Source: Daphnia pulex
Taxonomy: Eukaryota > Arthropoda > Branchiopoda > Diplostraca > Daphniidae
DNA length: 64,000 bases
Assembly: GCF_021134715.1 (NCBI RefSeq)
Contig: NC_060017.1
Location: 6,262,001 to 6,326,000, forward strand
Direction: 5' to 3'
Part shown: positions 46,161 to 58,500 of the stretch, one piece after another
Layout: the number at the start of each line of letters is the position of its first letter
Numbering within the stretch: position 1 is the first letter of the stretch
Notes under the pieces: generated by a model
The model's database searches: none
The model's input: the letters and a program-made list of their open reading frames with translations, nothing else
What the model was told of the DNA's origin: nothing
Made by a program: the position numbers and the translations under genes

Positions 46161-49100
46161 GGCGGCTCCGTGTTGGAAAAACATGCAGCTGACGCGCAAT
46201 TACGATGACCGCAGATTTGGCCAGGGTCTTAGACGTCCTTCTTCTTCTTTTCCGTTTTTTCGGACGTTTTTATTTTCTTTGATGGCTTTTTCTCTCCTCT
46301 CCTTTTTTTTCCTTCCTTTTTTGGCGCTCCTTTAAGAACCAATTCCGCACTGCGGAATCATGTGACCGGCTCTAGGCAGAGAGAAAGAGAGGCTCCAACC
46401 CGTAGGCCCCCGTCCTGGATTCCGTGCGGATGCCTATGTGGAAGAGACCGGGATTAATGCCCCGGCTGGCTGCCGTTTTTCTCGACGAAATCTTTTCACG
46501 CGACTCTTATTCTTCTTCTTCCTCGGAAACCACAAAACGGAAAACCAAACTTTTTTTTTCTATTTCCCCGTTCGCTCAAATTTTTACGCCGTCACGGAAG
46601 CATGGGATAGCATCACTAGAACAAACGAGCAAAAGATAACAACTGAAAGAAACGAATTAATAGAACAAAATTGTGAATTTTATTTGTCGGAATAACGACC
46701 GCCCGAACACCACGGCGCTTTCACTTTCACTCGGGCGTCGATGTGCGTGCCAACAGGCCTGGCTGCTGCCTGCACAATGGCTGTGGCAGGGTATATATGT
46801 AATGAGGGGTGCCCCTATGTTTGTTCTGCAGTGCTGCGAATAACACACACACAACAGTGAGAGGGATGAAATCGTTCAGGACATTTGTGAAGAGAGAATT
46901 GGCAGCACGAAGACTGCTTGCTGTAGCACACAGTACTCGCTTTCAGAAAGTGACTGAAACTTTTCCCCCCTCCAGAGTTCAAACAGGATGAAACACCCAG
47001 GGAGGGGAGAGAGAGAGACGCAGAGAATCAGCTCTGAAGCAATGCCCTGTGTGTGTGCGTCCAATCTGGGAATCTGTACAGGCAGTGGGCTCTATCGTTG
47101 ATTGGCAAGCTAGACAGCCAGTGTCAAAGTTTGGTCGACTGAACTAGCCAAGACACAGATGTAAACAGAAATCGCCATCACTGAAGCCTCACGCAATTCG
47201 AGGAATGTTGGGAGGGTTATTATGCTTTTCTTCTGGTTTTTTTGGGGGGTCGTTCGAAGTTCTAAGTCTTCGTCCTAACACGACAACTTGCGAGAGAAAA
47301 ATCGACACCTTCTCTGCACAAAGCCTCGGCTCGATCTCAACCACTCTTTTTTATCACGCGAAAAATGTTATAGACGCCCTTCTTCTATCTTTCCTGCACG
47401 ACAACTACGGTCGTGTATATATGTGTTCATCCGTGTGCAATAGGGGGGTGGGCACCTACTACACACAACTCCCGAACGAACAAACTCAAGAATCGTCTGC
47501 CACTGTTCTGCGCATGACACATCAGTTGTTAACTATCGCCGCTAGGTGGCGCTGCGGTCACACAAGTTTCTTTTTGCGGGGACTAAAAAAGAAGGTAGCG
47601 TTCGTAAAAAAAAACCCCAATAATCATCATAATAGCGTTAAAAAAAAGAAAATAATACTAATAAAAATAAAAAGATAGTGAGAGCAAGAAAGGGGATAAA
47701 ATCATGTGTGTGAGAGAAAGAACAGAATCAATACGAAAAATATCGAATAGTGGAAGGAAGATCCATTAAAGGAATTAGAGGATATCGTGAGCCTTACTTA
47801 TATTTCGCTATTTCGGGTCCGACCTAGTCAAAACTTTTTTTTCTTCCCCCTCCTGACAGCTCGAACCCGCCCAAAGTGATTTGAGTTGGTCGTTTGTTAC
47901 TGCGCTATGCGTAATAGTTTTTAAAAAAATTGAAAAAAAACTATTAGATAATACCGAAATCATTTTGATGTATAGGGTCGCCGTGTTCAATCTGTTTCTG
48001 ATTATCATTAGTATCGAAATGAATTTGTTTCTATATCACCACGACCAGCCTCAATTCTATTTCCCTTTGTACACCTCCGTGTGTACCGTGTGTAGTACAA
48101 AGGATACTATAAGTCTTTAAGCTTTTCTCGTGTGTAGACTATATGTATACCTACCTCTATGTAGTATAGAGCGGGTCTTATAGCATATATACAGGCCTAG
48201 TTATAAATTTAGAGCAGCCGTATAGTGACGCCGAGCTGAATGATTTATATTCGCCCGATGTGTGGTCCCAAAACCCATAAATTTCCAACCAGCAGCAAAA
48301 AGGAATAAGCGATCGTGATGTCGCCTCGTACATCACGCATGACTACTACTACGATGATGGACGAATCATGTTGATCTTTAATTCAATCCCTGGCGGGCAA
48401 TAGATGTGTGCGATATTACCCCGGCCGATGCACAATTTTTTATTTGGTAGAAATATAAGAAATTTTATATTTTTCATGTCCGCTTATACACTCAAGTCTA
48501 AAAGGTCAAAAGTCTCGGCTATACAAGACTTAATCAGCGGTTCGATGGCTGTTGCCCGGTAAAAGTTGGCCAAGCCGGACGAGATGATTAAAGATCCGCC
48601 CGGCGCCCGAGCGCAGGAGGACGGATAGTAAATGTAGTCGATGATGACTATCCGCTCATTTCACATGGCTTATTCGTAGTCTCTCAACTTCTATCTATGT
48701 ACGTCGTCCTTCTTCTAGTTTTCTTGCCGGCGATGAAAATTCCGAGAAAACACACACAAGAGTTAGCGGACTGGGAATCGATGTTTTGCCAGCGGATGAT
48801 GAAGATGAATTCATTAATCATTGAAGTATTAAGTCCATTATATAAAGACGCCATTATAGTGACGGGATGTATTTAATATCAATGTGCGATGTCTTGCTCA
48901 AATAGACTGCGAAACTGCTAGATCTTTATGACCATAGCACTTGGGAGACGAGGTGGTGGCGGGAGAGTTTTCATTTATTCATATTGGCTATACTCAGTGT
49001 CTAGTACACTACACTCGACGACGACTCACTCCCATATTGATTGACCTCTCAGCTCTAGTCGAGTGGAGTTGCATGACGGACTATGGCAAAAGAGAAGGGA

Positions 49101-52100
49101 GGAGGAATTATGCAGATGCGTCAGATGACGTCAGAGCCAACGGTCTCCGGTCCGAGACGATATATATATTGTCTTTCATGCTGTGAAGAGCGGAGAGATA
49201 TTATTCGCAGCTCGTGATGAGAAAGCCATATCATTTCGTTGATCCCCTTTAATTACACACCCTGTGTGTGTGTGTGTGTATGGCTGCTGCCGCTGCTGCT
49301 GTGTGTCCTGGAAACCGGCTTGTAGTTTAGGAGGATCAATGTTTCAGTATACAGCGATGACGTCAGTCTAATAACAATACATCCTATCCCTTGTAGCTAT
49401 CTCTTTCTCTCTCTCTTTTCTATATTATTCGCTCTATATAGCTATAGCACCCGAAGCCCAAAAGTCTCTGTGGAAATCCAGCCAGGAGCCGATCCAGCGC
49501 ATACCCGAACTTTAATTTGTCTAATATCTCCCGTTGTTTGTTGCGCCAGCAATATGTTGTTGTTGTTGTTGTTTATATAATGCCACAAAAGGCAAAGGCA
49601 GCAGGGCTCTGTATATATTCCTTTAGTCATCTAACGCAATTGAGCCAGCGCAGCCAATCATATGTGCTATACACTAAATTCCTTTTACAGTTTTCCGATG
49701 CTCTCAAAGCTATCCCGAAATAACTTGAACGAATATAACTCGAATTACAGTCACATATCGGAGCGCCCAATCCTTTTATCAATTCCTTTGATAATATTTA
49801 CAGTGTCTATATACATGGCTTTCCTATTTATCTCTACGCATTTGTGTGTAGGAGTAATAAATGTATCACTCTCCTTTTATTTTAAAAATCAGCTGATGCG
49901 ATGTTCCCCGCGCTCGATTTTGTTCGTTACTTCAATCAACCCTGGGCCTTTCACGTGAAGTAGATCTAACTCTGCAAGCGTAGTACACAACCCTATCTCT
50001 ACTAGTGCTACTAGTGCTACCGAAGACTATATAGATCTACGTATACACTGTATATGTATGTGTATACTCTATATAGCCCGTGTGATGGGTAATTGGATAT
50101 CCTTGTTATACCTCCCGCGGCTGCCAAAATGGCTGCCAAAGCAAGCCTATCTTCATTTTATTATATACGAACAGTATATATTTTACCTTGTTATATGTAG
50201 TCTGGATATAGTACGACCAGGCTAGACTATAGCTGTGCACACACAATTCTTATTCGCGTTCTCTCCTTTCGATGTTTCCCCCTTTTTTTAAAAAATACAA
50301 AAACAAAATGAAGCGGCAGCATTTCTGTTAGGTAGTGTTTCTATGGCAAACAATAGAGTACGTAACCGTAGTAGGTTGTATATATAATACTATATCAACT
50401 ATATAATGATATCAGGGGGGAAGAATAAAAAAAAAATCGATAGAGGCGATGATTAGATTATGATTAAGTTGATGGCAATTTCCTTTGGTTCTCGGTCAAT
50501 CGCCTTTTATTGTTTTTCAAGGAAAATGGAAAATACGAATCTAAAAAGCTTCGCCGACTACTATATAGAAATAAGACAAAAAGAAGCTTAAAAACCCTTC
50601 ACGGCTCTTGGGTCAAGACAAATGGCCACCACCACCAGTCCCGCGGTGATATTATTTGTCAAAAATAAAAAGCCAAGGCCGATGAGACGATGGTTTTCTA
50701 TATAAGACAAATTCTCGGGAAATGGTTATTATAGTGGGCTGGAATTTTCCTTTTTCTTTTAGAAACCGTAAAAATCCAAATGGCAACTTTTATAGAGATG
50801 AAATCGAAATGAAAAGGAGTCTGCAGCTTTTGTTATTTTCCCTTTTTGTGTGCGACGTGCGCGGATTCAATTCAATCGGCCACAAAAGAAAAGAAAAACA
50901 GCAGCGCAGCCAGTCGTGCATATAGCCCGTGCTGTGGTTGCTATTCATGCTAATGTCCTATTATAGACTAGGAGAGGTGTGTCTTATTTTAATAAAAGAT
51001 AATGCACAGTAGCGCATCTAAATATTTTTTTAAAAAGAGAAAACTGGCCAGTGTGTCCAGGACGACTTGACCCCTAAAACTGAAGAGTTTGATACTCTCT
51101 GGCATTGATTGTTTAAGTCTTTTTATCCTTGCCACTTTTTTTTTGTTGACGCCCCTCTACTCTCCAATCAGAGGCAACGCGTGGCAGGGCAGCTGCTGCC
51201 GGCCGGAATGCCCGGCTCGTTCCCTTTTTTCTATTTTGCCTGGCCTTTTGACGAAAAAGTCGCCCCTGGACGGGGAGAGGGGGGAAGAACAATCGTCAGT
51301 TGCAGCTGCTCCGAGGTTGGTCGCTCTCGCAAGACCGAGGAGCTGGGACTTTGGCCCTGGCAAAACCAGCCGGCCTCATTATGGCTCATCAGGATATGGA
51401 CGGACGGACGGACGGAAGGATATGCAGCAGCGCCGCCACCCACATCATCTCAAAACACACACTATTCTCTTTTGTTTGGATTGATACACAAAATTGTCTT
51501 AACCTGGATATCATTATTCTATTAATAAAACGACACTGGACAGAACTTATCGCGCACAAAGTTCGGTGCTGTTGCCCAGTTGCTAAAGTTATCCAACTAC
51601 TTAACTCTCTCGATGGCTGTATACTTCTTCTAGTCCATTTGAGCGAATCCACGTCTATACAATCAACGCCAAAGTTGTTCAGTCAACAGTTGGATCGGAT
51701 CCATTTTCTATTCCAACATTTTTAAAGTTGATGGCATAAAGAAAAAACGTGAATGAAATCGAGCTCGTGTCGTTGAATAAAGATGGGGGAGGCTTGAGTT
51801 AGTGGGTGGGACGAGTGGGGTAAAGAGGGGGAAGCAGCTTCCTCCTCTCCCCTCGAGCAGAGCACGAGACACCTGCCCGTCCGCCCTTTTTCCTACTGGT
51901 GGTTGGTGGCTGGTGGCCCCCCTCTTATAACTCCCTCCATCTGGTTTGTTTCTTTTTCAGGGGGCGAAATTCAAACGTGCTTGTATTCCCCCCTCCTCTT
52001 ACAACAAGAGCCCGACAACCAGTAGCTCCGGCCGTTTGATCCCAACTGGAACCCAAAATTTCAGTGTCTCTCTCTCATCTTAAAAAATCGTATCATTAAA

Positions 52101-52475
52101 TCCAGCCCGGATTAGTTATTGTCTTTCATCTATAGCGATCGCGCTGTTATTTGTTATAACCAAGTGTGTGCACGTGCATCAAAGTGATATTGTATTATTA
52201 TTATTAGAGAGATAGTATATCTACTATATACATCAGTGCACCGGAAGTTCTCTGCTAGCAATAGCCAACGTACGTGATGTCCATCTCTAACGAATCATGT
52301 GATTGAGCTCAGCGCGTTTGCGCTAGTCGCCACCACCACTCTCTCATTTCTCTCGACATTTTCTACAGGACCGTCGCTCTGCTGGATCGAAACTTTTTTT
52401 GCGCTGGCTGGGTTTTATCAAAAATAAAAACGGTCGACGCCATATATCTCACCGCTGTGCTGGGCCAACCTCATC
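46161..52475. other. Intergenic region upstream of tomosyn and the Orange-domain gene
   Basis: About 6.3 kb that should hold the tomosyn 5' UTR and promoter near 46,200-46,800 and the upstream regulatory DNA of the gene at 52,476. It contains CA/GT repeats, a GTT run at 49556-49573 and many short AT-rich palindromic tracts. ORFs such as 47205-47678 have no domain signature. Nothing else can be supported. Confidence 0.5.
52171..52176. promoter_or_regulatory. CACGTG E-box upstream of the Orange-domain gene
   Basis: A palindromic GCACGTGC lies about 300 bp upstream of the ATG at 52476. CACGTG is a class of site bound by bHLH proteins, including the Hes/Hey group. A role here is inference from position. 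Confidence 0.3.
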
Positions 52476-53258
52476 ATGGATAACGCAGTGGAACGTCGCA
52501 AACGTCATTTATCAGTAAGGAAATTGGTCCATTTCTTTCTATTACACCGCCCATTTGTGTGCCAACAAATGTAACCCGAATTCATTCTTTTGTCATATTA
52601 TAAAAGGAAGGAGATGAACATTCGGGACAACAGGACGGCCGACGAGTTCGATCCCTTTTGGGTAAGAAAAATTGAATGAATAGACTTTCCTATTACAGCT
52701 GTTGTGGCTGTGAGTCAGCTGGGCTGATTATATGATCTCGTCTGTTGCTGCTGGTTTGGTTGGGAAATCATCATTTCTAATTTATATGACCACACAGCAG
52801 AGGTAGCGGCCCATGAACTGGACTTGAACCCTCTACTACACCGAACAGCTCATCATCAGGCGGGTCCAGATGGCCAGCAGGGGCCGGCATTAGCCGTGGC
52901 TGTTGTGCGTCCGTTCGTTTCCGAGGAGACGACTAGCCGGATTCATCGTCCTCCGTCGCCGCCGGAATCCGATTGCAGCAGTCACGAGCCACCGCCCAGC
53001 CATTCGGACGACGATTCCGACGGAGGAGACGAGGATTCGTCCGACGACGACGATGATGAAATTGCTCATGTGGGTGATGCCACTTTGGCCGGCTACGAGT
53101 ATTGCAGCAATGAAGCTATCCGCTACCTGATGGAAGTCGAGAAACTCGGAGCCGACCATCCAGTTATCCGACAACTGCAGCAACACCTGGACAGCCGTCG
53201 GGTTCACGTCGCATCCAGCAGCAATCCCGGACCGTCATCCAATCACGCGATTCCTTGA
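52476..53258 (+). CDS. Hairy/Orange-domain protein lacking a bHLH domain
   Basis: Three exons (52476-52514, 52607-52661, 52798-53258) join in phase and encode 184 aa. After a basic start (VERRKRHLS) and a Ser/Pro-rich then strongly acidic region (DSDGGDEDSSDDDDDE) comes a segment matching the Orange domain of Hes/Hey repressors: AGYEYCSNEAIRYLMEVEKL then DHPVIRQLQQHL. The family pattern is G-x(3)-C-x(2)-E-x(3)-(F/Y)L, a short link and L-x(2)-HL. In Hes/Hey proteins Orange follows a DNA-binding bHLH and mediates partner choice and repression. No bHLH is visible here, and no C-terminal WRPW; the protein ends SSNHAIP. It may dimerise with or interfere with bHLH-Orange repressors (inference). AATAAA at 53528 could serve polyadenylation. 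Confidence 0.7.
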
Positions 53259-53858
53259 ACAACCCAATATCACGCCGAGCAACTTTTCTTTATACTATGA
53301 CGCGGAAGGGGTTTAGACTTTCAGACTGGCATTCGTCCAGTTTCGATCCATGGCAATTTCTTTATTATTATTATTATCATCATCTCACACAACGACCAGT
53401 GCAATTTTGCTTTTTTCAAATCGAAGATGAAACGTGATTTTTATCAACCTCTTTCACGCACTTTTTTCCCTTTTTATCTCTGACAAAATACGTGAACGAA
53501 CAGCCTTTTCTAGTCATTTTTGAAAAAAATAAAAATCATATTTACGTGTCTAATCTTTTTTTCCCAGCTGGCAATACAATAAAAACATTCGTGTTTATTT
53601 TCTCCTTCCACATTGTTTGTTTAAAAAAAAATTGGCAATTTCATTTGATATTACGTAATTAATAATAATACTGAAAGCGATAGCTTGTCATTGATATGAG
53701 ACTTTGTCGATCGATATTTCTTTCGAAAATGGCAAAGATGGCGCGGTGACGACTAGGACACACTCGATGGACACGTCATGATAAAAAAATCAAACATTTC
53801 AATTGCACACGTTATTTTAAAAAAAAAAGTCAAATTAAAAAAAAGCGGGAAATTCAAA

Positions 53859-54350
53859 TCAGAGACTAGGTCCGACTTGATTGGTGTTGGGTTCGGGCGA
53901 CGATGGCGGAGCGATGGTCTGATGGACGGAACTCGAGTAATAGTGAAGATTGACGCCCTGAAAGCACTCCATCAACAACTGGCGACGTCGGATCGAGTCC
54001 TCATCATCATCAGTCACAGTCTGAATTGCTGCTGCTGCTGCTGTGTTGGTAGTAGTCAAAGTAGTTTGCAGGTCGTCATTATCGCGACTGTTAACGGTCA
54101 CGAGCCGGGCAGATGTTATTTGCTTCTGGATGTAGTAGTACTCGTTGGAAGCCTGCTGTTTGCGCAGATGCAGCCGCAGGGTGGAAGCCAACAACTCGAC
54201 AACACCAGGAGCAGCGGCAGCACCGGAATCGCTTCCTCTGATTCTGTTTTCCTCCCCCTCTTCGGCCGTGAGTAAACAACTCAGAGCTGCTGCTAAGCCA
54301 GCCTTGTAGGCGACAAGCGGATCGTCCACGTAGTCATTACTCTGTTCCAT
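53859..54350 (-). CDS. Small acidic protein with weak Orange-like segment
   Basis: Single coding exon of 163 aa starting MEQSNDYVDDPLVAYKAGLA. A longer frame reaches 54404, but an acceptor (GATAACAG at about 54383, with donor AAGGTAAAA near 54460) suggests the upstream part is intron, so the start is 54350. The segment AYKAGLAAALSCLL, then a Gly/Ala-rich loop, then LLASTLRLHL has the hydrophobic spacing of an Orange domain with an expanded loop. Below it are a helical DSIRRRQLLMECFQGV and a Ser/Pro-rich tail. It lies tail-to-tail with the Orange-domain gene, 600 bp away, suggesting a related pair. Alternatively it is an unrelated lineage-specific protein. Confidence 0.55.
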   Translation of the reverse strand: MEQSNDYVDDPLVAYKAGLAAALSCLLTAEEGEENRIRGSDSGAAAAPGVVELLASTLRLHLRKQQASNEYYYIQKQITSARLVTVNSRDNDDLQTTLTTTNTAAAAAIQTVTDDDEDSIRRRQLLMECFQGVNLHYYSSSVHQTIAPPSSPEPNTNQVGPSL

Positions 54351-55596
54351 GATGATTGTTTTTGATGTGTACAGGTCCCGCGCTGTTATCAAAATACATT
54401 TCAAATCGATCCGAATTTATACAACGACGTTAAATTAGAGCGAAATGTAAATGATTTTACCTTTTTATGGACGACTCGAGGAGAATAGAGAACTGGAGCA
54501 GTTCAAACTGAACACGACTGGATCGGATGGAAGTCACTTGGGGTATGTTTGGAGAATGGAAAAAAGAAGAAGAGAGGAAGTTACGGCCCCCCCACCCTAT
54601 TCTCATTTTTCAAGTTGAAACCCCCCAGCAGCAGCAGCAGCTCTTTGTGTGGGTCATCGAGCATGTGCGACTCGGCTTTTAACAGCACACACACGCACAA
54701 AAAGGGGGGAAAAAAACCCAGTATGTACGGATATGTCGACCCTTTTTCTTGGCCCCATATACGCGCCGCCCATTTTCCCATATCCCTTCGAGCTCTGCCC
54801 TTAACATGTTCTTCCGTTTATCAACTGGTTTTGTTGCTTTATTAATTAAAGCCATCCGTCAACTCTTTTCACACAAAGGGCAATTTACGACTCTTTTTTT
54901 TTAGAAGAAGAAGGTCGCTGAACTAGGCGGAATAAACTCCCAATAAACTTCATATCTTTATCAGTCGGTTGAGAACCATATTCTCACAGATATTTGCGCA
55001 AAAATGCGCTTAAACTAAAATTCAGCTTTGATTACACTTGCCGTGCAAATATTTTTAGCAGATTTGTACTGTGACACCTTTAAACAATTCTCTACGTTTG
55101 ACGTAATCTCCATTTGTTACTAACTTTCTCTCGCTAGACATTTCGCATTTAAAACGTTGTTTATCGCTAAACTATGTGTTACTTGCAATCAACTCCAGAT
55201 GTCGCCCATTATTTATTGGTTCGCTTGCTAAACTTTTGATAAGAATGAGATGATTGAGGTAATTAATATATTGATTAAGTAGAATTAAATTTTGGGCGTT
55301 AGATTTATAATTTATTTAATTGAAATAAACGTTTTGAACGTTGTCCGGTTAAAATGGGAACTAGAGTAGTTGCAGTCTAGCAGACGACAATTTTTTTGAC
55401 AGGTGTTTACATCGATCCTACGTAGAAACGTTAGTCTAACTGAGCTAGCCACATGAAATGACTCATGATTCAGGCCACCTTTATCGATGCTAAATCGTAA
55501 AACTGACTCACAGTAAAAGATTACTTTTATGATTGTTGTAGAAAGTTTGGGAAGTGTATTTTTTTTACCCCAGTTTTGAACAGCGCACTCGTCAGC
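54351..55596. other. Intergenic region
   Basis: Holds the 5' UTR exon of the minus-strand small gene (about 54460-54540) and the upstream region of the TECPR2-like gene. The rest is AT-rich with no recognised element. Confidence 0.5.
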
Positions 55597-58500
55597 ATGA
55601 GTGGAACAATCGGTATTACACATCGTGCTTCAGAAAATCACCAGAAAGATGGGCTGATTGACTTCCCAGTCTACAGGGAGTGGGTTCCTCTTTTTCAGTT
55701 AATTGAAAAGATACCCCCCAGGTTCCATCAAGGTTTTGTGTCTAAAGACCTCATTCTGACTTGTGTTACCGTCAGTTGTGATTCCATAGTGCTGGGCTCG
55801 AATGCTGGGGTTCTGTTTTGGTTCAGTCGTAATAATCACAATGTAAATAGAAAAAGCGTGGATGACAAATTCATTCCTGTTACAGCCTTAGCCATCACAC
55901 TTTGCCATTATGGAGAAATTTTGGCTGTTGGCAATTTCGGAGGAACAGTTGCCATATTTTCTACAAGTGTTATGCAATCAGGCCCTGTAAGTAGCCATCT
56001 AGTAATATCCTTTATAAATGTGTTGTCTGTAATCTTTAATTTGTTGTGAGCAGATCACAATGTTCAATGGTGAACACAAATCCGCTATTACTTCTCTTTG
56101 CTGGGATGGAAGTGGAGCACACCTTTTGTCTGGGGATGAACAAGGTGTGGTTTTCCTCAGCAAATTCGAGCACAACATCATTCGTCCGGTCAAACAAGTT
56201 TTGCTCGAAAAATCGTCCATCGTTCAACTTCGATTCCACCCGCTGGAAAACAATATCGTCTTGGTTTCCTCTCTGAAAAGGACTTTGATTGCGGAGATCA
56301 GTACTTCCGAGACGGAAAGGAACCAAGTGGGCCAACAAGAGCGTAAAAATCCAGCTCCGTTCGGAGCTGACTTTGGCTACGTTGGAAAGGAAACGGTTAT
56401 TTACAGCTCTCGCCCGGGAACTCGACTGTGGTTGTCTGATTGCCAGGGATCTGTCCGTCAGACATTGATATTCAAAGAGTCTCTCTCCAAACCGCGATCG
56501 AAACTGATTTTATTGTCCATTCACGAAGAATATCGCAACGGCGAGGACGTCCACTTCGGTCCGGTTCATTGTCTCAGCAATGGATTTGTTTTAACACACA
56601 GTCCTTCGAGCCTTTTCATTTTAGACACGGGTCAAATGGGTGACGCCTCGGGGCAAGTGTCTATCTTTTGTTCTAGTCGTTTCAACTCCAAAACTCTCCG
56701 ACACGTCACCATTTTCCACAACGAAATCTTCCTGTTGCTGGAAAACCGCATTTTGATTCGCATTTCTGACCGGCCCGACCAATCCTTCACGGGTTCACCA
56801 TCGTCTGCCACTATTGACCGGTCTCTACTCTCCGGCTGGAGAGACAAATTGCCATTAGCCAAGCCAACCTTCCATTCCACCATTTCCAAATTGGCCAACA
56901 AAATTTCTGACGTCGAAATCAAACAACTGCCCGTCACGTCGTTAAACACGGGCCCCTACATCATAGAGTCGCTATCCAATGCTTTTGCTCCACTCTTCTC
57001 TGAAATGAAATCTGTGCCAGTCAACAGGTGCGCACCCCCGAAACCCATCCAACCACATTTCTATCCCCGCACCCGGACGCCCAGTCCGACGTCATCAGTA
57101 GAACAATCCTCGCCAATGACACCGATGGATGGGATGACTCGTTCAGAATCCAATCAGCTTGAATCTCCACTTTCAAACGGTTCGTCTGGGCAAGCTTCAC
57201 CGATGGAAGGATCGTTTTGTCCTGGCGAGGAAGAGTTGGTCTACGGCTCTTACATCGGTCGCAAACGAAAACTGAAGCTCAATCGAAAATGTAACGTTCA
57301 CGATGAATCGCTGATGTCGCCAGAATTATCGGAATCCACGATCGAGAATAGGATCGATCCTTTACTGGAGAACGCCTCTTCTCCTCCAGTGACGGACGAT
57401 TTTCTCGAAGAATTAAAGAGGAAAGATCAACTTCTTGCAGAACTTTTGAATTTGGATCAAATCATCAACAGCCCGAGTGAACAAGTTCCAACCGAAGAAG
57501 AACAAATTTTGGAGGCAGAAGTGGCGGCCATTCTCTTAAATTCAGAGACCAAGGACGTATCCCCAGTTACGGAAGATTTTTCATCCGTTGTCGAAGAGGT
57601 TGAAAACGACCCGAAAGAAAATATCTACAGTATCTATGCCAGTGAAGACTCGCATGACAAAAGTCTCCCTTATTCGATTTCAACCCCAACCACCACAGAA
57701 TCGACTCCAAATCACACAGCCGTCTCTAGTGGAGACTATGAAAACGTTTCATCGGTAACTTATAACATTAGTTTTAAATTTCAAATTATGTAATATACAA
57801 TTATATGTTATCGATTTGCAGGATGATCTGTCAACGGAATGGCTTATATGTCCGTTGGATGCTAAACGCAAGGTGACGAGTATATCAGCCAGTCGCCATT
57901 ACGTCGTCATCGTCTACGGTCACAAATCCGTTTATTACCAATCGACAGAGTCTTCTTTTCAATCCAGGGATTGGTTGCCTATCGAAACACCCGCCAGTCA
58001 GATTGCAGTTTCCAATTCTGGTCAGCAACTCTGGCGACTATATAAAGGCACAGCTTACCAGGGATTGATCGTCAATCCACACTGCCCCGTTGCTCAGCAC
58101 TGGACTGTTTTGGACAGCTACATTTCATCCATCGGAATCGTCCAGCTGGTAATTTTTCTCATTCGGTCTTTACTTGATTTTTGTGGTAGTTAACGTCCTC
58201 TCTCTGCTCTCGTAGGATACAACCGACGCCATGGATGATTACATTTGGATGCTCCATGCCAACGGATCGCTTAGTTACCGATCCGTCAAGTCTCCAAGGA
58301 AGATGGTTCTTGTTGAGGTTCCAGGGACAGTTTCCAAGCTTCGTTGTCACAACGACCTTGTTTTGATCCTTTTGAGCAACGGAGCTCTCTACAGCAGATC
58401 AAGAGTGAACTACGAGTCACCTATGGGAGTCGGTTGGCAACGTCAAGATACTCCCGGAGAAATCATAACCATGGCTATAAGTCCTGATCTTTATCTGTGG

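Noticed and set aside
47205..47678. 157-aa + strand ORF upstream of tomosyn
   Set aside because: No recognisable motif, and the Lys/Asn-rich tail arises from A-tracts; a chance frame.
54351..54404. In-frame N-terminal extension of the minus-strand small gene
   Set aside because: The segment contains a good splice acceptor and its upstream part looks like intron; the ATG at 54350 is preferred.
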